Shown: positions 34,062 to 42,753 of the stretch, in pieces
Numbering within the stretch: position 1 is the stretch's first letter
Layout: the number at the start of each line of letters is the position of its first letter
Assembly: GCF_024199945.1 (NCBI RefSeq)
Contig: NZ_JANADP010000001.1
Location: 2,294,001-2,358,000, forward strand
Origin: Bradyrhizobium sp. CCGUVB4N
GTDB lineage: Bacteria > Pseudomonadota > Alphaproteobacteria > Rhizobiales > Xanthobacteraceae
Length of the DNA stretch: 64,000 bases
Reading direction: 5' to 3'
Notes under the pieces: generated by a model
What the model saw: the letters and a program-made list of their open reading frames with translations, nothing else
Databases searched by the model: none
Told to the model about the DNA's origin: nothing
Position numbers and translations under genes: made by a program

Positions 34062-36137
34062 ATGAGTTCGATGCGATGGCGTATCTACTATCGTCTGTTG
34101 AGGCTCGTGTCGCCCTTCGTGGCCGTGGTCGTGCTGCAGGCGTTCGTCGCCGGCGTGAGTCTCGACGTGCTGTCCGCCGTGCGGGCTTACGTTGCGGGCG
34201 AAGCGACCTGGTCGCGTGCGCAGAAGAACGCCGTCTATTTCCTGCATCTTTACTTGTATACGGGCCAACAATCGCTTCTTGACCAGTACAGGGCCGCCCT
34301 CGCAGTGCCGCTCGGAGACCGGACCGCGCGGCTGGCGATGGAGCAGGATCAGCCCGATCTCGAGGTTGCAAATGCGGGTTTCCTGCAGGGAGGAAATCAC
34401 GTCGACGATATTCCTCAGATGATCTGGTTGTTCCGCCGCTTCAGCGGCGTGAGCTATCTGAAGGCGGCCATCGCCGAATGGGCTGCGACGGATTCCATGC
34501 TGCTTGAGCTGGCGATCTTCGGAGATGCGATCAAGTCGGAGGCCGTCGGAACGCATCCGGGCGACACATTGCGGCTGCAATCGCTGTCATCCCGGCTTTA
34601 TGAATTGAACGATGCCCTGTCGGCGCGGGCAAACGCATTCTCACGGGTTCTCGGCGAGGGAGCCCGGGCCATCAAGACGACGTTGATCTACGTCAATCTT
34701 CTCACCGTCACGGTGCTGACCGGGCTCATTGTCTGGCATACGCGCCGGCTTGTCCTGCAACGGGCGACGTTCGAAACAGCGCTGATCGAGGAAAAGAAGC
34801 GTCTTGCCTGGCAGGCGTCGCACGACTCGCTGACCGGCCTGGCTAATCGCCGGGAGTTCGAGCGGCGCCTGAGGTCGGCGCTCGATCAATTCAAGGCGGG
34901 TGACGTACCTCACGCCGTGATCCTGCTCGACCTCGATCAATTCAAGATCGTCAACGATACGTGTGGGCATCTCGCGGGCGACCAGCTGCTCTGCAGTCTG
35001 GCCGGATTGCTGATGCGACATGTGTCCTCGCACGACGTGATTGCAAGGCTCGGCGGCGACGAGTTCGGTCTTCTTCTTCATCACTGCCAGGCCCAACAGG
35101 CCCTCGATATGGCCGAGCGGTTGAGGTCGGCGATCGAGCAGGGCGGCTTTCGCTGGGGTGAGGTTTCGTTTGGCGTCACCGGAAGCATCGGTGTTGCATG
35201 GATCGATCACGCCGACGCCTCGATCGAGGATGGATTGCGACGCGCCGATGTCGCCTGCTATGGCGCCAAGGACAAGGGGCGCAACCGGGTCCAGGCCTAC
35301 AGCAGCGAGGACGCTGGCCTGCAACGGCGGATCGACGAGATGAGGTGGGTGCATCGCATCCAGGAGGCGCTCGATACGCAGCGCTTCTGTCTTTACGCGC
35401 AGGATATCGTGCCGCTGGGGGCGGCTCGCGCCGCCGCCGGGGCGCACTTCGAGGTCCTGTTGCGGCTGTGCGATACCGAAAACCGGGTCGTGCCTCCCTC
35501 GGAATTCATACCTTCCGCGGAGCACTACGGCCTGATGCCACTGGTGGATCGCTGGGTCGTCCGCAATTCGCTCAAGCTGCTCGGCAACCACCTCGCCGGT
35601 GGCGGAGCCCGTATCGCAAATTGCAGCATCAATCTCTCCGGCCAGACGCTTGGCGACGAAAGCTTCGTTGATTTCGTGCGCGACCAGATTCGCGCGTGCC
35701 GTATTCCGGGCAACATCGTTTGCTTCGAGATCACCGAGACGAACGCCATCGCCAACCTCGATAGTGCGCGACGCTTTATCCTGGCGCTGAAATCCCTCGG
35801 TTGTCGTTTTGCGCTGGATGACTTTGGCAGCGGAATGTCCTCGTTCTCATATCTGAAATCTCTCCCGGTCGACTACCTCAAGATCGACGGGGGCTTCGTG
35901 AAGGACATGCTCGAGAGCGACACGGATCGTGTCATCGTTGAAATGGTCAACCGTCTCGGCAAGACCATGGGCATCCGGACGATCGCCGAGTTCGTCGGCA
36001 GCGAGGCGTTGCTGGAGGCCGTGCGTCAGGTCGGCGTGGACTACGCGCAGGGATTTGCGGTGGGAAAGCCACGGCCGCTGTCCGAAACCCTCCGCTCGCG
36101 CGACATGGTGCCTGCTGTGTCCGCCGTCCCGGCATAG
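34062..36137 (+). CDS. Membrane-anchored GGDEF-EAL cyclic-di-GMP protein
   Basis: The 691-residue protein has two N-terminal spans ([20 protein letters not shown] and [17 protein letters not shown]) around a periplasmic region of about 170 residues. The GGDEF domain shows the signature [12 protein letters not shown] near residue 330; the RxxD inhibitory site is absent (SSHD is found). The EAL domain starts FEVLLRL near 463 (Val in the EAL motif, commonly tolerated), with [27 protein letters not shown] and QGFAVGKP, so both active sites look plausible. It could make and break c-di-GMP. ATG at 34062 is chosen for the N-terminal span; an in-frame ATG at 34014 would add 16 residues. Confidence 0.9.
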   Translation: MSSMRWRIYYRLLRLVSPFVAVVVLQAFVAGVSLDVLSAVRAYVAGEATWSRAQKNAVYFLHLYLYTGQQSLLDQYRAALAVPLGDRTARLAMEQDQPDLEVANAGFLQGGNHVDDIPQMIWLFRRFSGVSYLKAAIAEWAATDSMLLELAIFGDAIKSEAVGTHPGDTLRLQSLSSRLYELNDALSARANAFSRVLGEGARAIKTTLIYVNLLTVTVLTGLIVWHTRRLVLQRATFETALIEEKKRLAWQASHDSLTGLANRREFERRLRSALDQFKAGDVPHAVILLDLDQFKIVNDTCGHLAGDQLLCSLAGLLMRHVSSHDVIARLGGDEFGLLLHHCQAQQALDMAERLRSAIEQGGFRWGEVSFGVTGSIGVAWIDHADASIEDGLRRADVACYGAKDKGRNRVQAYSSEDAGLQRRIDEMRWVHRIQEALDTQRFCLYAQDIVPLGAARAAAGAHFEVLLRLCDTENRVVPPSEFIPSAEHYGLMPLVDRWVVRNSLKLLGNHLAGGGARIANCSINLSGQTLGDESFVDFVRDQIRACRIPGNIVCFEITETNAIANLDSARRFILALKSLGCRFALDDFGSGMSSFSYLKSLPVDYLKIDGGFVKDMLESDTDRVIVEMVNRLGKTMGIRTIAEFVGSEALLEAVRQVGVDYAQGFAVGKPRPLSETLRSRDMVPAVSAVPA

Positions 36138-36227
36138 GCTTCTAGGCAGGAGCGGGGCGGCCATCCGTCGTGTATCGGGCTCCGCTGTTTCCCAGATTCA
36201 CATTGCACCCGCTGGCCATTCCCTCTA

Positions 36228-36242
36228 ATTGTCTTGGACAAA
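36228..36242. promoter_or_regulatory. Small palindrome upstream of aroE-like gene
   Basis: TTGTC-TTG-GACAA (36229-36241) is a perfect inverted repeat of five bases about a 3-bp spacer, 57 bp before the aroE start. It has the look of a GntR-type operator but there is no regulator gene nearby, so this is only a candidate. Confidence 0.3.
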
Positions 36243-36298
36243 TGACCAAATAACATGGTCGCGCGCCGAAGGGCGCTGTTCGGGACGGGAATCGCGGC

Positions 36299-37138
36299 AT
36301 GTCGCAGGATGGTTTTGGGCTGGCGGGGGTGATGGGCATGCCGGTCGCGCATTCGCGCTCGCCGGTCATTCACAATTACTGGCTGAAGGCACACGGCATC
36401 CGCGGCTCCTACGTCCCGCTCGCGGTGAGGCCGGAGCGGCTCGAGGATGCGCTGGACGGGCTGATCGCGCTCGGGTTCCGCGGTTGCAACGTCACCATGC
36501 CGCACAAGCAGACGGCGATGGCGATGCTCGACCGCGTCAACGAGACCGCCAAACGCATCGGCGCCGTCAACACCATCGTCGTCGAAGCCGACGGCACGCT
36601 GTCCGGCTTCAACAATGACGGCAACGGTTTTATCCAGAGCCTGCGCGACGCCAAGGCGGACTGGCGCAGCGATGCCGGACCGATCCTGCTGCTGGGGGCG
36701 GGCGGCGCCTCGCGCGCGGTGGTCGTGGCGCTGCTGGAAAACGGCGCGCGCGAGATTCGCATCACCAATCGCACGGCGGAGAAGGCGCAGGCGATCGCGA
36801 CCGAATTCGGCTCCGCCGTCAGCACCGTTCCGTGGGACGATCGCGCCACGGCACTTGGTGATGTTGCGCTGCTCGTCAATTGCACCGATCGCGGCATGGT
36901 CGGCAAAAGCGCGCTGGAGATCGACCTGTCGCGCCTGAAGCCCACGACGCTCGCTGCTGATCTGATCTACACGCCGCTCGAGACGCCATTCCTGGCTGAT
37001 GCCCGCGCCCGCGGCTGCGTCACCGTGAATGGGCTCGGCCTGCTGCTCAACCAGGCGCGGCTTGCCTTCAAGGCCTGGTTCGGTGTCATGCCCGATGTGA
37101 CACCCGAGCTGATCAAGGCCATCGAGGCCACGTTCTGA
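36299..37138 (+). CDS. aroE: Shikimate dehydrogenase family protein
   Basis: The 279-residue protein has SRSPVIHNYW in the substrate pocket, catalytic Lys70 in NVTMPHK and Asp107 in NNDGNGF, the NADP Rossmann glycine motif LLLGAGGASRAVV, and ITNRTAEKA. The final VNGLGLLLNQ block also fits AroE. It is predicted to reduce 3-dehydroshikimate with NADPH, or the related quinate reaction. Its neighbours are an amidohydrolase and a periplasmic binding protein rather than aromatic biosynthesis genes, so it could be a catabolic paralogue (quinate/shikimate-like). The main biosynthetic copy cannot be excluded. Confidence 0.87.
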   Translation: MSQDGFGLAGVMGMPVAHSRSPVIHNYWLKAHGIRGSYVPLAVRPERLEDALDGLIALGFRGCNVTMPHKQTAMAMLDRVNETAKRIGAVNTIVVEADGTLSGFNNDGNGFIQSLRDAKADWRSDAGPILLLGAGGASRAVVVALLENGAREIRITNRTAEKAQAIATEFGSAVSTVPWDDRATALGDVALLVNCTDRGMVGKSALEIDLSRLKPTTLAADLIYTPLETPFLADARARGCVTVNGLGLLLNQARLAFKAWFGVMPDVTPELIKAIEATF

Positions 37139-37160
37139 ACCGCGCGGGGAACTTTGCGCC

Positions 37161-37994
37161 ATGACCTTGCCGGCGGGCCCCAAGATCGACTGCCACATTC
37201 ACGCGCTCGATCCCGCGCGTTTTCCCTACGGCGCCGATACGCCGTACCGGCCGAGCGCGCAGGAAATCGCGCCGGCGGCGCAGCTCATCAGCGTGTTCGA
37301 CGCCTTTGATGTCCACCAAGCGCTCGTCGTCGCCACCAACACCGGCTATGGCAGCGACAGCCGCATCCTGCTCGACACGCTGAAGCAGGGCGGCGGCCGC
37401 TTCAGGGGCGTCGCCGTCGTCGAGAACGACGTCGACATCGGCGAGCTCGAGCGATTGAAGGCGGCCGGCGTGATCGGAATCGCCTTCAACGTACCGTTCC
37501 ATGGCGCCGACTATTATCGCAACACCGCGCCGCTGCTGGAGAAGGTCGCAAGCCTCGGCCTGTTCCTCCAGATCCAGGTCGAGAACGATCAGCTGCTCGA
37601 CTTGTTGCCGCTGATCGACAAATCGAGCGTCAAGCTGGTGTTCGATCATTGCGGCCGGCCATCGGTCGCGCAAGGCGTGAGCGGCAAGGCCTTCCAGGCG
37701 CTGCTCGCGATCGGCCGCGAGCGCGACGCGCACATCAAACTCTCCGGCTATTACAAGTTTTCGCAGCAGCCGCACCCGTATGAGGACACCTGGCCGTTCA
37801 TCGCCTCGCTGGTCGAGGCCTTCACACTCGATCGCTGCGTCTGGGGATCCGACTATCCGTTCCTGCGCGCGCCCGAACGGCTCGACTACGGGCCGCTGCT
37901 CGCGGTGCTGACAAAGCTGTTTCCGGATCCGGGCGACCGGCATCGCCTGCTGTGGCGAACGCCGGCGAAACTGCTGGGCTTCGACGGATCATAA
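37161..37994 (+). CDS. Amidohydrolase family protein (TIM-barrel, ACMSD-like)
   Basis: The 277-residue protein opens with KIDCHIHALDPARFPY, whose HxH at 12 and 14 is the metal-binding start of amidohydrolase_2 enzymes. FDHCGRP and WGSDYPFLRAPE supply the later His and Asp ligands, with the usual Asp in the GSDYP motif. Members hydrolyse lactones or decarboxylate small acids. It follows the aroE homologue by 22 bp and precedes a binding protein by 20 bp, so the three probably form an operon. The substrate is unknown, but an aromatic or cyclic carboxylate is a reasonable inference from the neighbours. Confidence 0.85.
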   Translation: MTLPAGPKIDCHIHALDPARFPYGADTPYRPSAQEIAPAAQLISVFDAFDVHQALVVATNTGYGSDSRILLDTLKQGGGRFRGVAVVENDVDIGELERLKAAGVIGIAFNVPFHGADYYRNTAPLLEKVASLGLFLQIQVENDQLLDLLPLIDKSSVKLVFDHCGRPSVAQGVSGKAFQALLAIGRERDAHIKLSGYYKFSQQPHPYEDTWPFIASLVEAFTLDRCVWGSDYPFLRAPERLDYGPLLAVLTKLFPDPGDRHRLLWRTPAKLLGFDGS

Positions 37995-38014
37995 AAAAGA
38001 AAGGGGAGGACATC

Positions 38015-39169
38015 ATGAGGCATCTTGCAGGAGCGCTCGTCATTGCCTTGACGGCGTCGCTGTCGGTCGGAGCGGCCCGCGCGCAAAACACCGTCTACAT
38101 CCCCGATGTCATCGAGCTCTCCGGCCCAGGCGCCGTCTCCGGCACCAACTGGCGCGACGGCGTCGCGCTCGCGGTCGACGAGATCAACGCCGCCGGCGGC
38201 ATTCTGGGCAAGAAAATCCAGACCGAGCATCTCGACACCCAGAGCAATCCCGGCATCTCGCGCGCGCAGGTGCAGAAGGTGTTGGACAAGGATCCCTATG
38301 TGGTGCTCGGGCCTATCTATTCCGGCTCGGTCAAGGTCAACATGGCGCTGACGCAACAGGCCGAAATCCCGCAGATCGTCGGCGCCGAGGCCGCCGACAT
38401 CACGACGCAAGGTAATCCCTGGGTGTTCCGCACTGCCTTCGGCCAGCAATTTTCCATGCCGAAGATCGCCAATTATCTGCACGACAAGCTCAAAGTGAAG
38501 AGCGTTGCTGTGGTCTGGGTCAACAATGATTTCGGCAAGGGCGGCCATGACAATTTCGTCAAGGAGATGAAGACGCGCAACATCGAGATCGCCGCCGATA
38601 TCTCCACCGAGCAGGGCCAGGTCGATTTCGGCTCGGACGTCATCAAGCTCAAGAGCGCCAAGGCCGACGCCGTGTTCGTCTACACCAACGAGGAGGAGAG
38701 CGCCCGCTTCCTGATCGAGGCCAAGCGACAGGGGCTGTCGACGCCGCTGTTCGGGGAGACCACGCTGCTCAGCCAGAAGGTGGTCGAGCTCGCCGGCCCC
38801 GCAGCCAACGGTGTGCGCGGCCATGTCGGTCTTTCAGCCGATGCACCGGTGCCGGCGATCGAGGCATTCACCAAAAAGTTCAGCGACCGCTTCAAGTACC
38901 GGCCGGATCATAACGGCATCAAGGGCTACACCGCGGTCTATCTCGTCAAATACGTCACCGAGAAGATCGGCAAGTTCGACAGCAAGGCCTTCGGCGCGGC
39001 GATGAAGGGCCTGACGCTGACGCCCGACAAGGCGCCGGGCATGCTGATGGAGGCGAGCTGGGACCAGAACGGTGACATCGACCGCGCCAGTTTCCTGGCC
39101 GAGATCGTCGACGGCAAGCAGAAGATCGTCGAGACGCTGCCGAAGCTGAACGGCGGCAAGAGCGAGTGA
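38015..39169 (+). CDS. Branched-chain-type ABC periplasmic binding protein
   Basis: The 384-residue protein has a Sec signal (MRHLAGALVIALTASLSVGAARAQ) and a LivK-like mature part: IPDVIELSGPGAVSGTNWRDG, then GGILGKKIQTEHLDTQSNP, VVGAEAADI-type IVGAEAADITTQGNPWVFR, and VYLVKYVTEKIG near the end. GGGGAGG lies about 6 nt before the ATG, which decides the start over an in-frame ATG at 37952. It is the third gene after the aroE homologue. No permease or ATPase is adjacent. Its ligand cannot be assigned; a degradation substrate related to the amidohydrolase is likely. Confidence 0.9.
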   Translation: MRHLAGALVIALTASLSVGAARAQNTVYIPDVIELSGPGAVSGTNWRDGVALAVDEINAAGGILGKKIQTEHLDTQSNPGISRAQVQKVLDKDPYVVLGPIYSGSVKVNMALTQQAEIPQIVGAEAADITTQGNPWVFRTAFGQQFSMPKIANYLHDKLKVKSVAVVWVNNDFGKGGHDNFVKEMKTRNIEIAADISTEQGQVDFGSDVIKLKSAKADAVFVYTNEEESARFLIEAKRQGLSTPLFGETTLLSQKVVELAGPAANGVRGHVGLSADAPVPAIEAFTKKFSDRFKYRPDHNGIKGYTAVYLVKYVTEKIGKFDSKAFGAAMKGLTLTPDKAPGMLMEASWDQNGDIDRASFLAEIVDGKQKIVETLPKLNGGKSE

Positions 39170-39190
39170 GGGGCACGATATCTCTCCATC

Positions 39191-39312
39191 GTCGTCCTGG
39201 CGAAAGCCAGGACCCACAACCACCGTTCGATATTGTTAGAAGAAGGTGTGGCCACAGCTCGCTCCGACAATGGGCAGTCGGGGTGATGAGTCCTGGCTTT
39301 CGCCGGGACGAC
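39191..39312. repeat. Intergenic inverted-repeat element (REP/RIME-like)
   Basis: Arms at 39191-39216 and 39287-39312 are 26 bp each and match in 24 positions (core GTCGTCC-GGCGAAAGCCAGGA). They enclose a 70-bp centre. The element lies in the gap after the binding protein gene. I know similar sequences as frequent intergenic repeats in Bradyrhizobium and Rhodopseudomonas. Its function is unknown. Confidence 0.7.
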
Positions 39313-39367
39313 ACCGAGGGCTGAGCATCGCAAGCCCCGCACCATCGTGCAGTGGGATCAAATTGTC

Positions 39368-39488
39368 GGGCAGTTGTTGCCACGTCGCGCGACGTTGAGC
39401 GGACATCGGCGTGCTCCTCGCGAGAAAGCCGATGGACATCAGCGGTGCCTTCGCAGGCACAATGTTTCTGAATGTTTCCACGCAATGA
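39368..39488. repeat. Upstream copy of duplicated region before paralogous gene 1
   Basis: This segment has a diverged partner at 39984-40093. Both share the start GGGCA, the GAGAAAGCCGATG block and an ending CGCAATG, with indels. It suggests the promoter region was duplicated with the genes. Confidence 0.55.
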
Positions 39489-39504
39489 TCGAAGGAGTGA
39501 CGAC

Positions 39505-39915
39505 ATGACCGACGTCAGCTACACCGTCTCGCCGTATTCGACCGCAGGCTCCGGAAAATCATGCGGCGGCAAACACAAGCACGCGCACGAGACGGGCTCG
39601 GCGACGACAGGAACCTCTGGCAATCCGTTCGAGCAGTTGCTCGATAGCCAGGCCAATAGCAACGGCACCACTACGGATGCGTTGGCGCCCACGAGCGACA
39701 GCAGCCAGACCGGGACGGGCTCCGATCTCGGCAGTGCCTATCAGTCGCTGCTTGCCACGCTCCAGGCCAACGGCGGAATGAACGACACGAGCGCCGCGCA
39801 GTTCAACGACGGCGGCCCTGCTTATTTCAACGGCGTCTCCGCCAACCAGAACCAGTTCGCCGATTCGCCGGTCAACGATCTGATCAGCAAGCTCGACCTC
39901 GACGCCAAGGCGTGA
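39505..39915 (+). CDS. Conserved hypothetical protein, paralogue of 40111-40632
   Basis: The 136-residue protein is small, acidic and rich in Ser, Gly, Asn and Thr, without a signal peptide or membrane span. It begins MTDVSYTVSPYSTAGSGKS and ends SKLDLDAKA. The central SAYQSLLATLQANGGMND and the FNGVSANQNQFADSPVNDL region align with the neighbour at 40111. GAAGGAG 7 nt before the ATG supports this start over an in-frame ATG at 39472. The C-terminal half may be helical; no known domain was recognised. It could be a secreted or surface-associated protein, but nothing in the sequence proves it. Confidence 0.72.
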   Translation: MTDVSYTVSPYSTAGSGKSCGGKHKHAHETGSATTGTSGNPFEQLLDSQANSNGTTTDALAPTSDSSQTGTGSDLGSAYQSLLATLQANGGMNDTSAAQFNDGGPAYFNGVSANQNQFADSPVNDLISKLDLDAKA

Positions 39916-39936
39916 CAAGCGCGGACGGCACTGCTG

Positions 39937-39979
39937 GCTTCGTCCTGCCGGTCAGGCCTGCAGGCAAACAGGACGAAGC
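39937..39979 (+). terminator. Rho-independent-like hairpin after the first paralogue
   Basis: GCTTCGTCCTG (39937-39947) pairs perfectly with CAGGACGAAGC (39969-39979), with a second palindrome GCCTGCAGGC in the loop at 39956-39965. It separates the two paralogous genes. A TTTTT run follows at about 39990, ten bases after the stem. Confidence 0.6.
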
Positions 39980-39983
39980 TGCC

Positions 39984-40093
39984 GGGCAATTTTTGCAGCG
40001 TGGCGCAACGCTGAGAGTCCATCGTGCGAGAAAGCCGATGAAAATCAACAGCGCCTCGCTGGCATAAATGTTGCTGAATATTTCCGCGCAATG
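39984..40093. repeat. Upstream copy of duplicated region before paralogous gene 2
   Basis: Partner of 39368-39488. The conserved GAGAAAGCCGATG block is at about 40030-40042, and the segment ends CGCAATG just before the second paralogue's ribosome site. Confidence 0.55.
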
Positions 40094-40110
40094 CAGATGG
40101 GAATGAATCC

Positions 40111-40632
40111 GTGACCAGTGTCAGCTACACCGTCCCGCCGAACTGGACCGCAGGCTCCGACAAGTCGGGCGCCAGCAAGAACAAGAATCCGAATGATCCG
40201 AACATGCTGACGACGGGGGCCTATGGCAGCGCGTTCGAGCTGATGCTCGACAGCCACGCCAACACCGACGGCACCACAACGGAAACGCTGACCTACAAGA
40301 GCTACAACGGCAAGACCAACGGCTCGTTCTCCGCGACCGCGGAGACTGGGACGGGCGCCGATCTCGGTAGTGCCTATCAGTCGCTGCTCTCTACGCTGCA
40401 GGCCAATGGCGAGATGGACGACAAGACCGCCGCGCAGCTCGACGACGCCATGGGCAAGCTCGACACCAAATCGTCCGGCGGCAGCACGGACGCAACGGTC
40501 TCCGGCGGCGGCCTGCTGGTGCAGGCGGGTGGCCCCGTCGCCTTCAACGGCATCTCGGCCTATCAGAATCAGTTCGTGGATTCGCTCGTCAACGAGCTCA
40601 GCACCAGGCTGAACCTCGACGCCAAGGCGTGA
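40111..40632 (+). CDS. Conserved hypothetical protein, longer paralogue of 39505-39915
   Basis: The 173-residue protein starts at GTG (MTSVSYTVPPNWTAGSDKS), with GGGA about 10 nt upstream. It shares the N-terminal SYTVxPxxTAGSxKS motif, the SAYQSLLSTLQANGEMDD block and the FNGISAYQNQFVDSLVNEL and RLNLDAKA ends with the upstream paralogue. It has an insertion of about 40 residues between the shared regions (TTETLTYKSYNGKTNG and DDAMGKLDTKSSGGSTD). No family was recognised. Composition (Gly, Ser, Thr, Asn, few Cys) is typical of extracellular or phage-like proteins. The genes are in tandem and probably arose from a duplication of gene plus promoter. Confidence 0.72.
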   Translation: MTSVSYTVPPNWTAGSDKSGASKNKNPNDPNMLTTGAYGSAFELMLDSHANTDGTTTETLTYKSYNGKTNGSFSATAETGTGADLGSAYQSLLSTLQANGEMDDKTAAQLDDAMGKLDTKSSGGSTDATVSGGGLLVQAGGPVAFNGISAYQNQFVDSLVNELSTRLNLDAKA

Positions 40633-40678
40633 GGCGATTAATGATGTGCGCGTGAGCAACGACCGGACGCCCGCACAG

Positions 40679-41263
40679 ATGAAAACCACCCTGCTGAAAT
40701 CCGAGGACTACACCCGCTCGCCCTGGAAGAACGGCGGCGGCATCTTTACCGATATCGCGGACGCGCATCGCGCCGATGCGGCGGTGAAGGACTGGGCCAG
40801 CCTGCTGTGGCGCTTCGCCTCCACGCCGATCGTCGCGCCCGGGCCGTTCTCCCACATGCCCGGCATCGACCGCTTGCAGATGGTGGTCGGCGGGCGCGGG
40901 CTGGTGCTGAAAGCACCCGGGCAGGAGTTCGACGAGCGTGAACCGCTCACGACCGTGCGTTTCACCGGCGAAATGGAGATCGTCACGGAGCTCGAGGCCG
41001 GCCCGGTCGAGGTCGTCAATCTGATGGCGCGGCGCGGTGCGGCGGAGATCGCGCTTGTGGCGCTTGATGCGCCCGGCGATCGGTCGTTGCCCCCGGGAAC
41101 GCATTTGCTCTACGCGGCGCGCGGCGATTGCAGTATCCGCCTCGAGGGCCAGGATTTTGCGATTCCGCACGAAAACACGCTGAAGGTCGAACTGACTGCG
41201 GCCGCGACGCTGGCGCTCGTTTCCGGGCTGGTCGTGCTGGGGTCGATCAAAATCGTCGCCTGA
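40679..41263 (+). CDS. hutD: HutD/Ves family protein
   Basis: The 194-residue protein carries the HutD/Ves cupin-like signature: RSPWKNGGGIFTDIA, WRFASTPIVAPGPFSHMPGIDR, VGGRGLVLKAPG, EPLTTVRFTGEMEI and the final VVNLMARRGA region. Members are linked to histidine catabolism or act as small stress proteins in other bacteria; the biochemical role is not established. No hut genes are nearby, so the symbol denotes family only. ATG at 40679 is preferred; an in-frame GTG at 40646 adds 11 residues without a good ribosome site. It precedes the cyclase at 41353 by 89 bp. Confidence 0.82.
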   Translation: MKTTLLKSEDYTRSPWKNGGGIFTDIADAHRADAAVKDWASLLWRFASTPIVAPGPFSHMPGIDRLQMVVGGRGLVLKAPGQEFDEREPLTTVRFTGEMEIVTELEAGPVEVVNLMARRGAAEIALVALDAPGDRSLPPGTHLLYAARGDCSIRLEGQDFAIPHENTLKVELTAAATLALVSGLVVLGSIKIVA

Positions 41264-41352
41264 ACGGGCGTTCCTGCCGGCCGGAACGATGCGCACAATC
41301 CGTGCAACTGGCTAGGTTGACGCGGCCGCGCCGGAACACGATATGTGCCTCG

Positions 41353-42570
41353 ATGCAGACCGTCGCCGAAGGGCAGGATATGAACGCGCCAGACATGAAT
41401 CCCGCCTCTCTCTCCGACGGCGTCGTCGACTGGCTGACCAACGGCACGCGGGACCAGCGCTTCATCGACAACATCTTTGCGGAGATGTGCATCCGCCTGC
41501 AGCAAGCGGGCATTCCGCTGAAGCGGTCGACGCTCCACGTCCGGATCCAGCATCCGCAATGGCTGGGGGCGCGTTTCATGTGGTCCGACGGCATGCGCGA
41601 GGCCGAGATTGGGCGGGTCGACTTCGATGTCATGGGACGCTCCGAATATATCGGCAGCCCGGCCAACGAAATGTTCGACGGGGCAACCGAAGTGCGTGAG
41701 AATCTCGAACGGGATCCCGCGCTCGGTCGCAAGCACGCGCTTTACGACGAGATGCGGGCCAAGGGCCTGACCGACTATGTGGCCTGGCCGCTCTATCATA
41801 CGCTCGGCAAGCGCCATCTCATCACGTTCTCGACCGACCGGCCCGGCGGCTTCGACGACGCCCATGTTGCCGCACTGAAGAAGGTGTTGCCGGTGCTGGC
41901 GCTGGTCAGCGAGATCCGCATCAAGAACCGCCTGGCGCGGACGCTGCTGGAGACCTATGTCGGCGCTCATGCCGGCGAGCTGATCCTGGCCGGCGCCACC
42001 CGACGCGGCACCGGTACGACGGTGCGCGCCGCGATCATGATCTGCGATCTCAGAGATTTCACGAAGATCTCCGACAACTGGCCGCGCGACGACGTCATCG
42101 ATCTCCTCAACGATTATTTCGACGCGATGTCCGAGCCGATCGTGCGGCACGGCGGCGAGATCCTCAAATTCATCGGCGACGGCCTGCTCGCGATCTTCCC
42201 GCTGAGCCAGCCCAACGCCTGCGCCAATCTGCTGCGTGCGGTCACCGAGGCGCGCCAGGCGATGGCGGCGCTGAACGAGCGCAACAAGTCGACCAGTCGC
42301 GCGCCGTTGAACTACGGCATCGGCGTCCATGTCGGCGACGTCATGTACGGCAATATCGGCTCCACCAGCCGGCTCGACTTCACCGTGATCGGTCCCGCCG
42401 TCAACATGGCCTCGCGGCTCGAGACGCTCACCAAGCAGATCGGCAAGCCGGTGCTGCTGTCGCGGGATTTTGCCGAACTGGTGACGCCGGAGTTCGAGCT
42501 CGAGCGCGTCGGCCAGCATGCCGTGCGCGGTTTCAGCGAGCCAATCGAGCTGTTTGCGTTTCAAGGCTGA
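41353..42570 (+). CDS. Soluble adenylate/guanylate cyclase with N-terminal regulatory domain
   Basis: The 405-residue protein has an N-terminal domain (about 1-200) that resembles the domain found in Bradyrhizobium/Sinorhizobium soluble cyclases (YVAWPLYHTLGKRHLITFSTDRPGGF in parts). The class III cyclase domain runs from about 220 to 390: ICDLRDFTKISDNW and GDGLLAIFP carry the metal-binding aspartates, and NMASRLETL the Asn/Arg pair. No signal peptide or membrane span. All catalytic positions visible appear intact. An ATG at 41380, preceded by AGGGCAGG, is an alternative start nine residues downstream. The frame is open upstream to 41128 but that part runs through hutD. Confidence 0.88.
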   Translation: MQTVAEGQDMNAPDMNPASLSDGVVDWLTNGTRDQRFIDNIFAEMCIRLQQAGIPLKRSTLHVRIQHPQWLGARFMWSDGMREAEIGRVDFDVMGRSEYIGSPANEMFDGATEVRENLERDPALGRKHALYDEMRAKGLTDYVAWPLYHTLGKRHLITFSTDRPGGFDDAHVAALKKVLPVLALVSEIRIKNRLARTLLETYVGAHAGELILAGATRRGTGTTVRAAIMICDLRDFTKISDNWPRDDVIDLLNDYFDAMSEPIVRHGGEILKFIGDGLLAIFPLSQPNACANLLRAVTEARQAMAALNERNKSTSRAPLNYGIGVHVGDVMYGNIGSTSRLDFTVIGPAVNMASRLETLTKQIGKPVLLSRDFAELVTPEFELERVGQHAVRGFSEPIELFAFQG

Positions 42571-42753
42571 GGCCGAGCCCGACCAGGGGCGCGAAATGCT
42601 TCGAATTTGATCGATCTGATTAGGCGCACTTTAAGCCCAGCTCCACGAGACAGGGACGAGTTTACTTCGTGTTGAAGCGCGGAGTGATCTGATCGCTTTG
42701 TTTCGTAACGGTCATTCTTGCGATTTGATCATTTCAGAGCTGCGAGCACGTTC

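Noticed and set aside
39191..39312. Possible CRISPR-like repeat pair
   Set aside because: Only two inverted, not direct, copies with no spacers; it is an inverted-repeat intergenic element.
41110..42564. 484-codon minus-strand frame opposite the cyclase
   Set aside because: No start signal or domain; the plus-strand protein has all cyclase residues.
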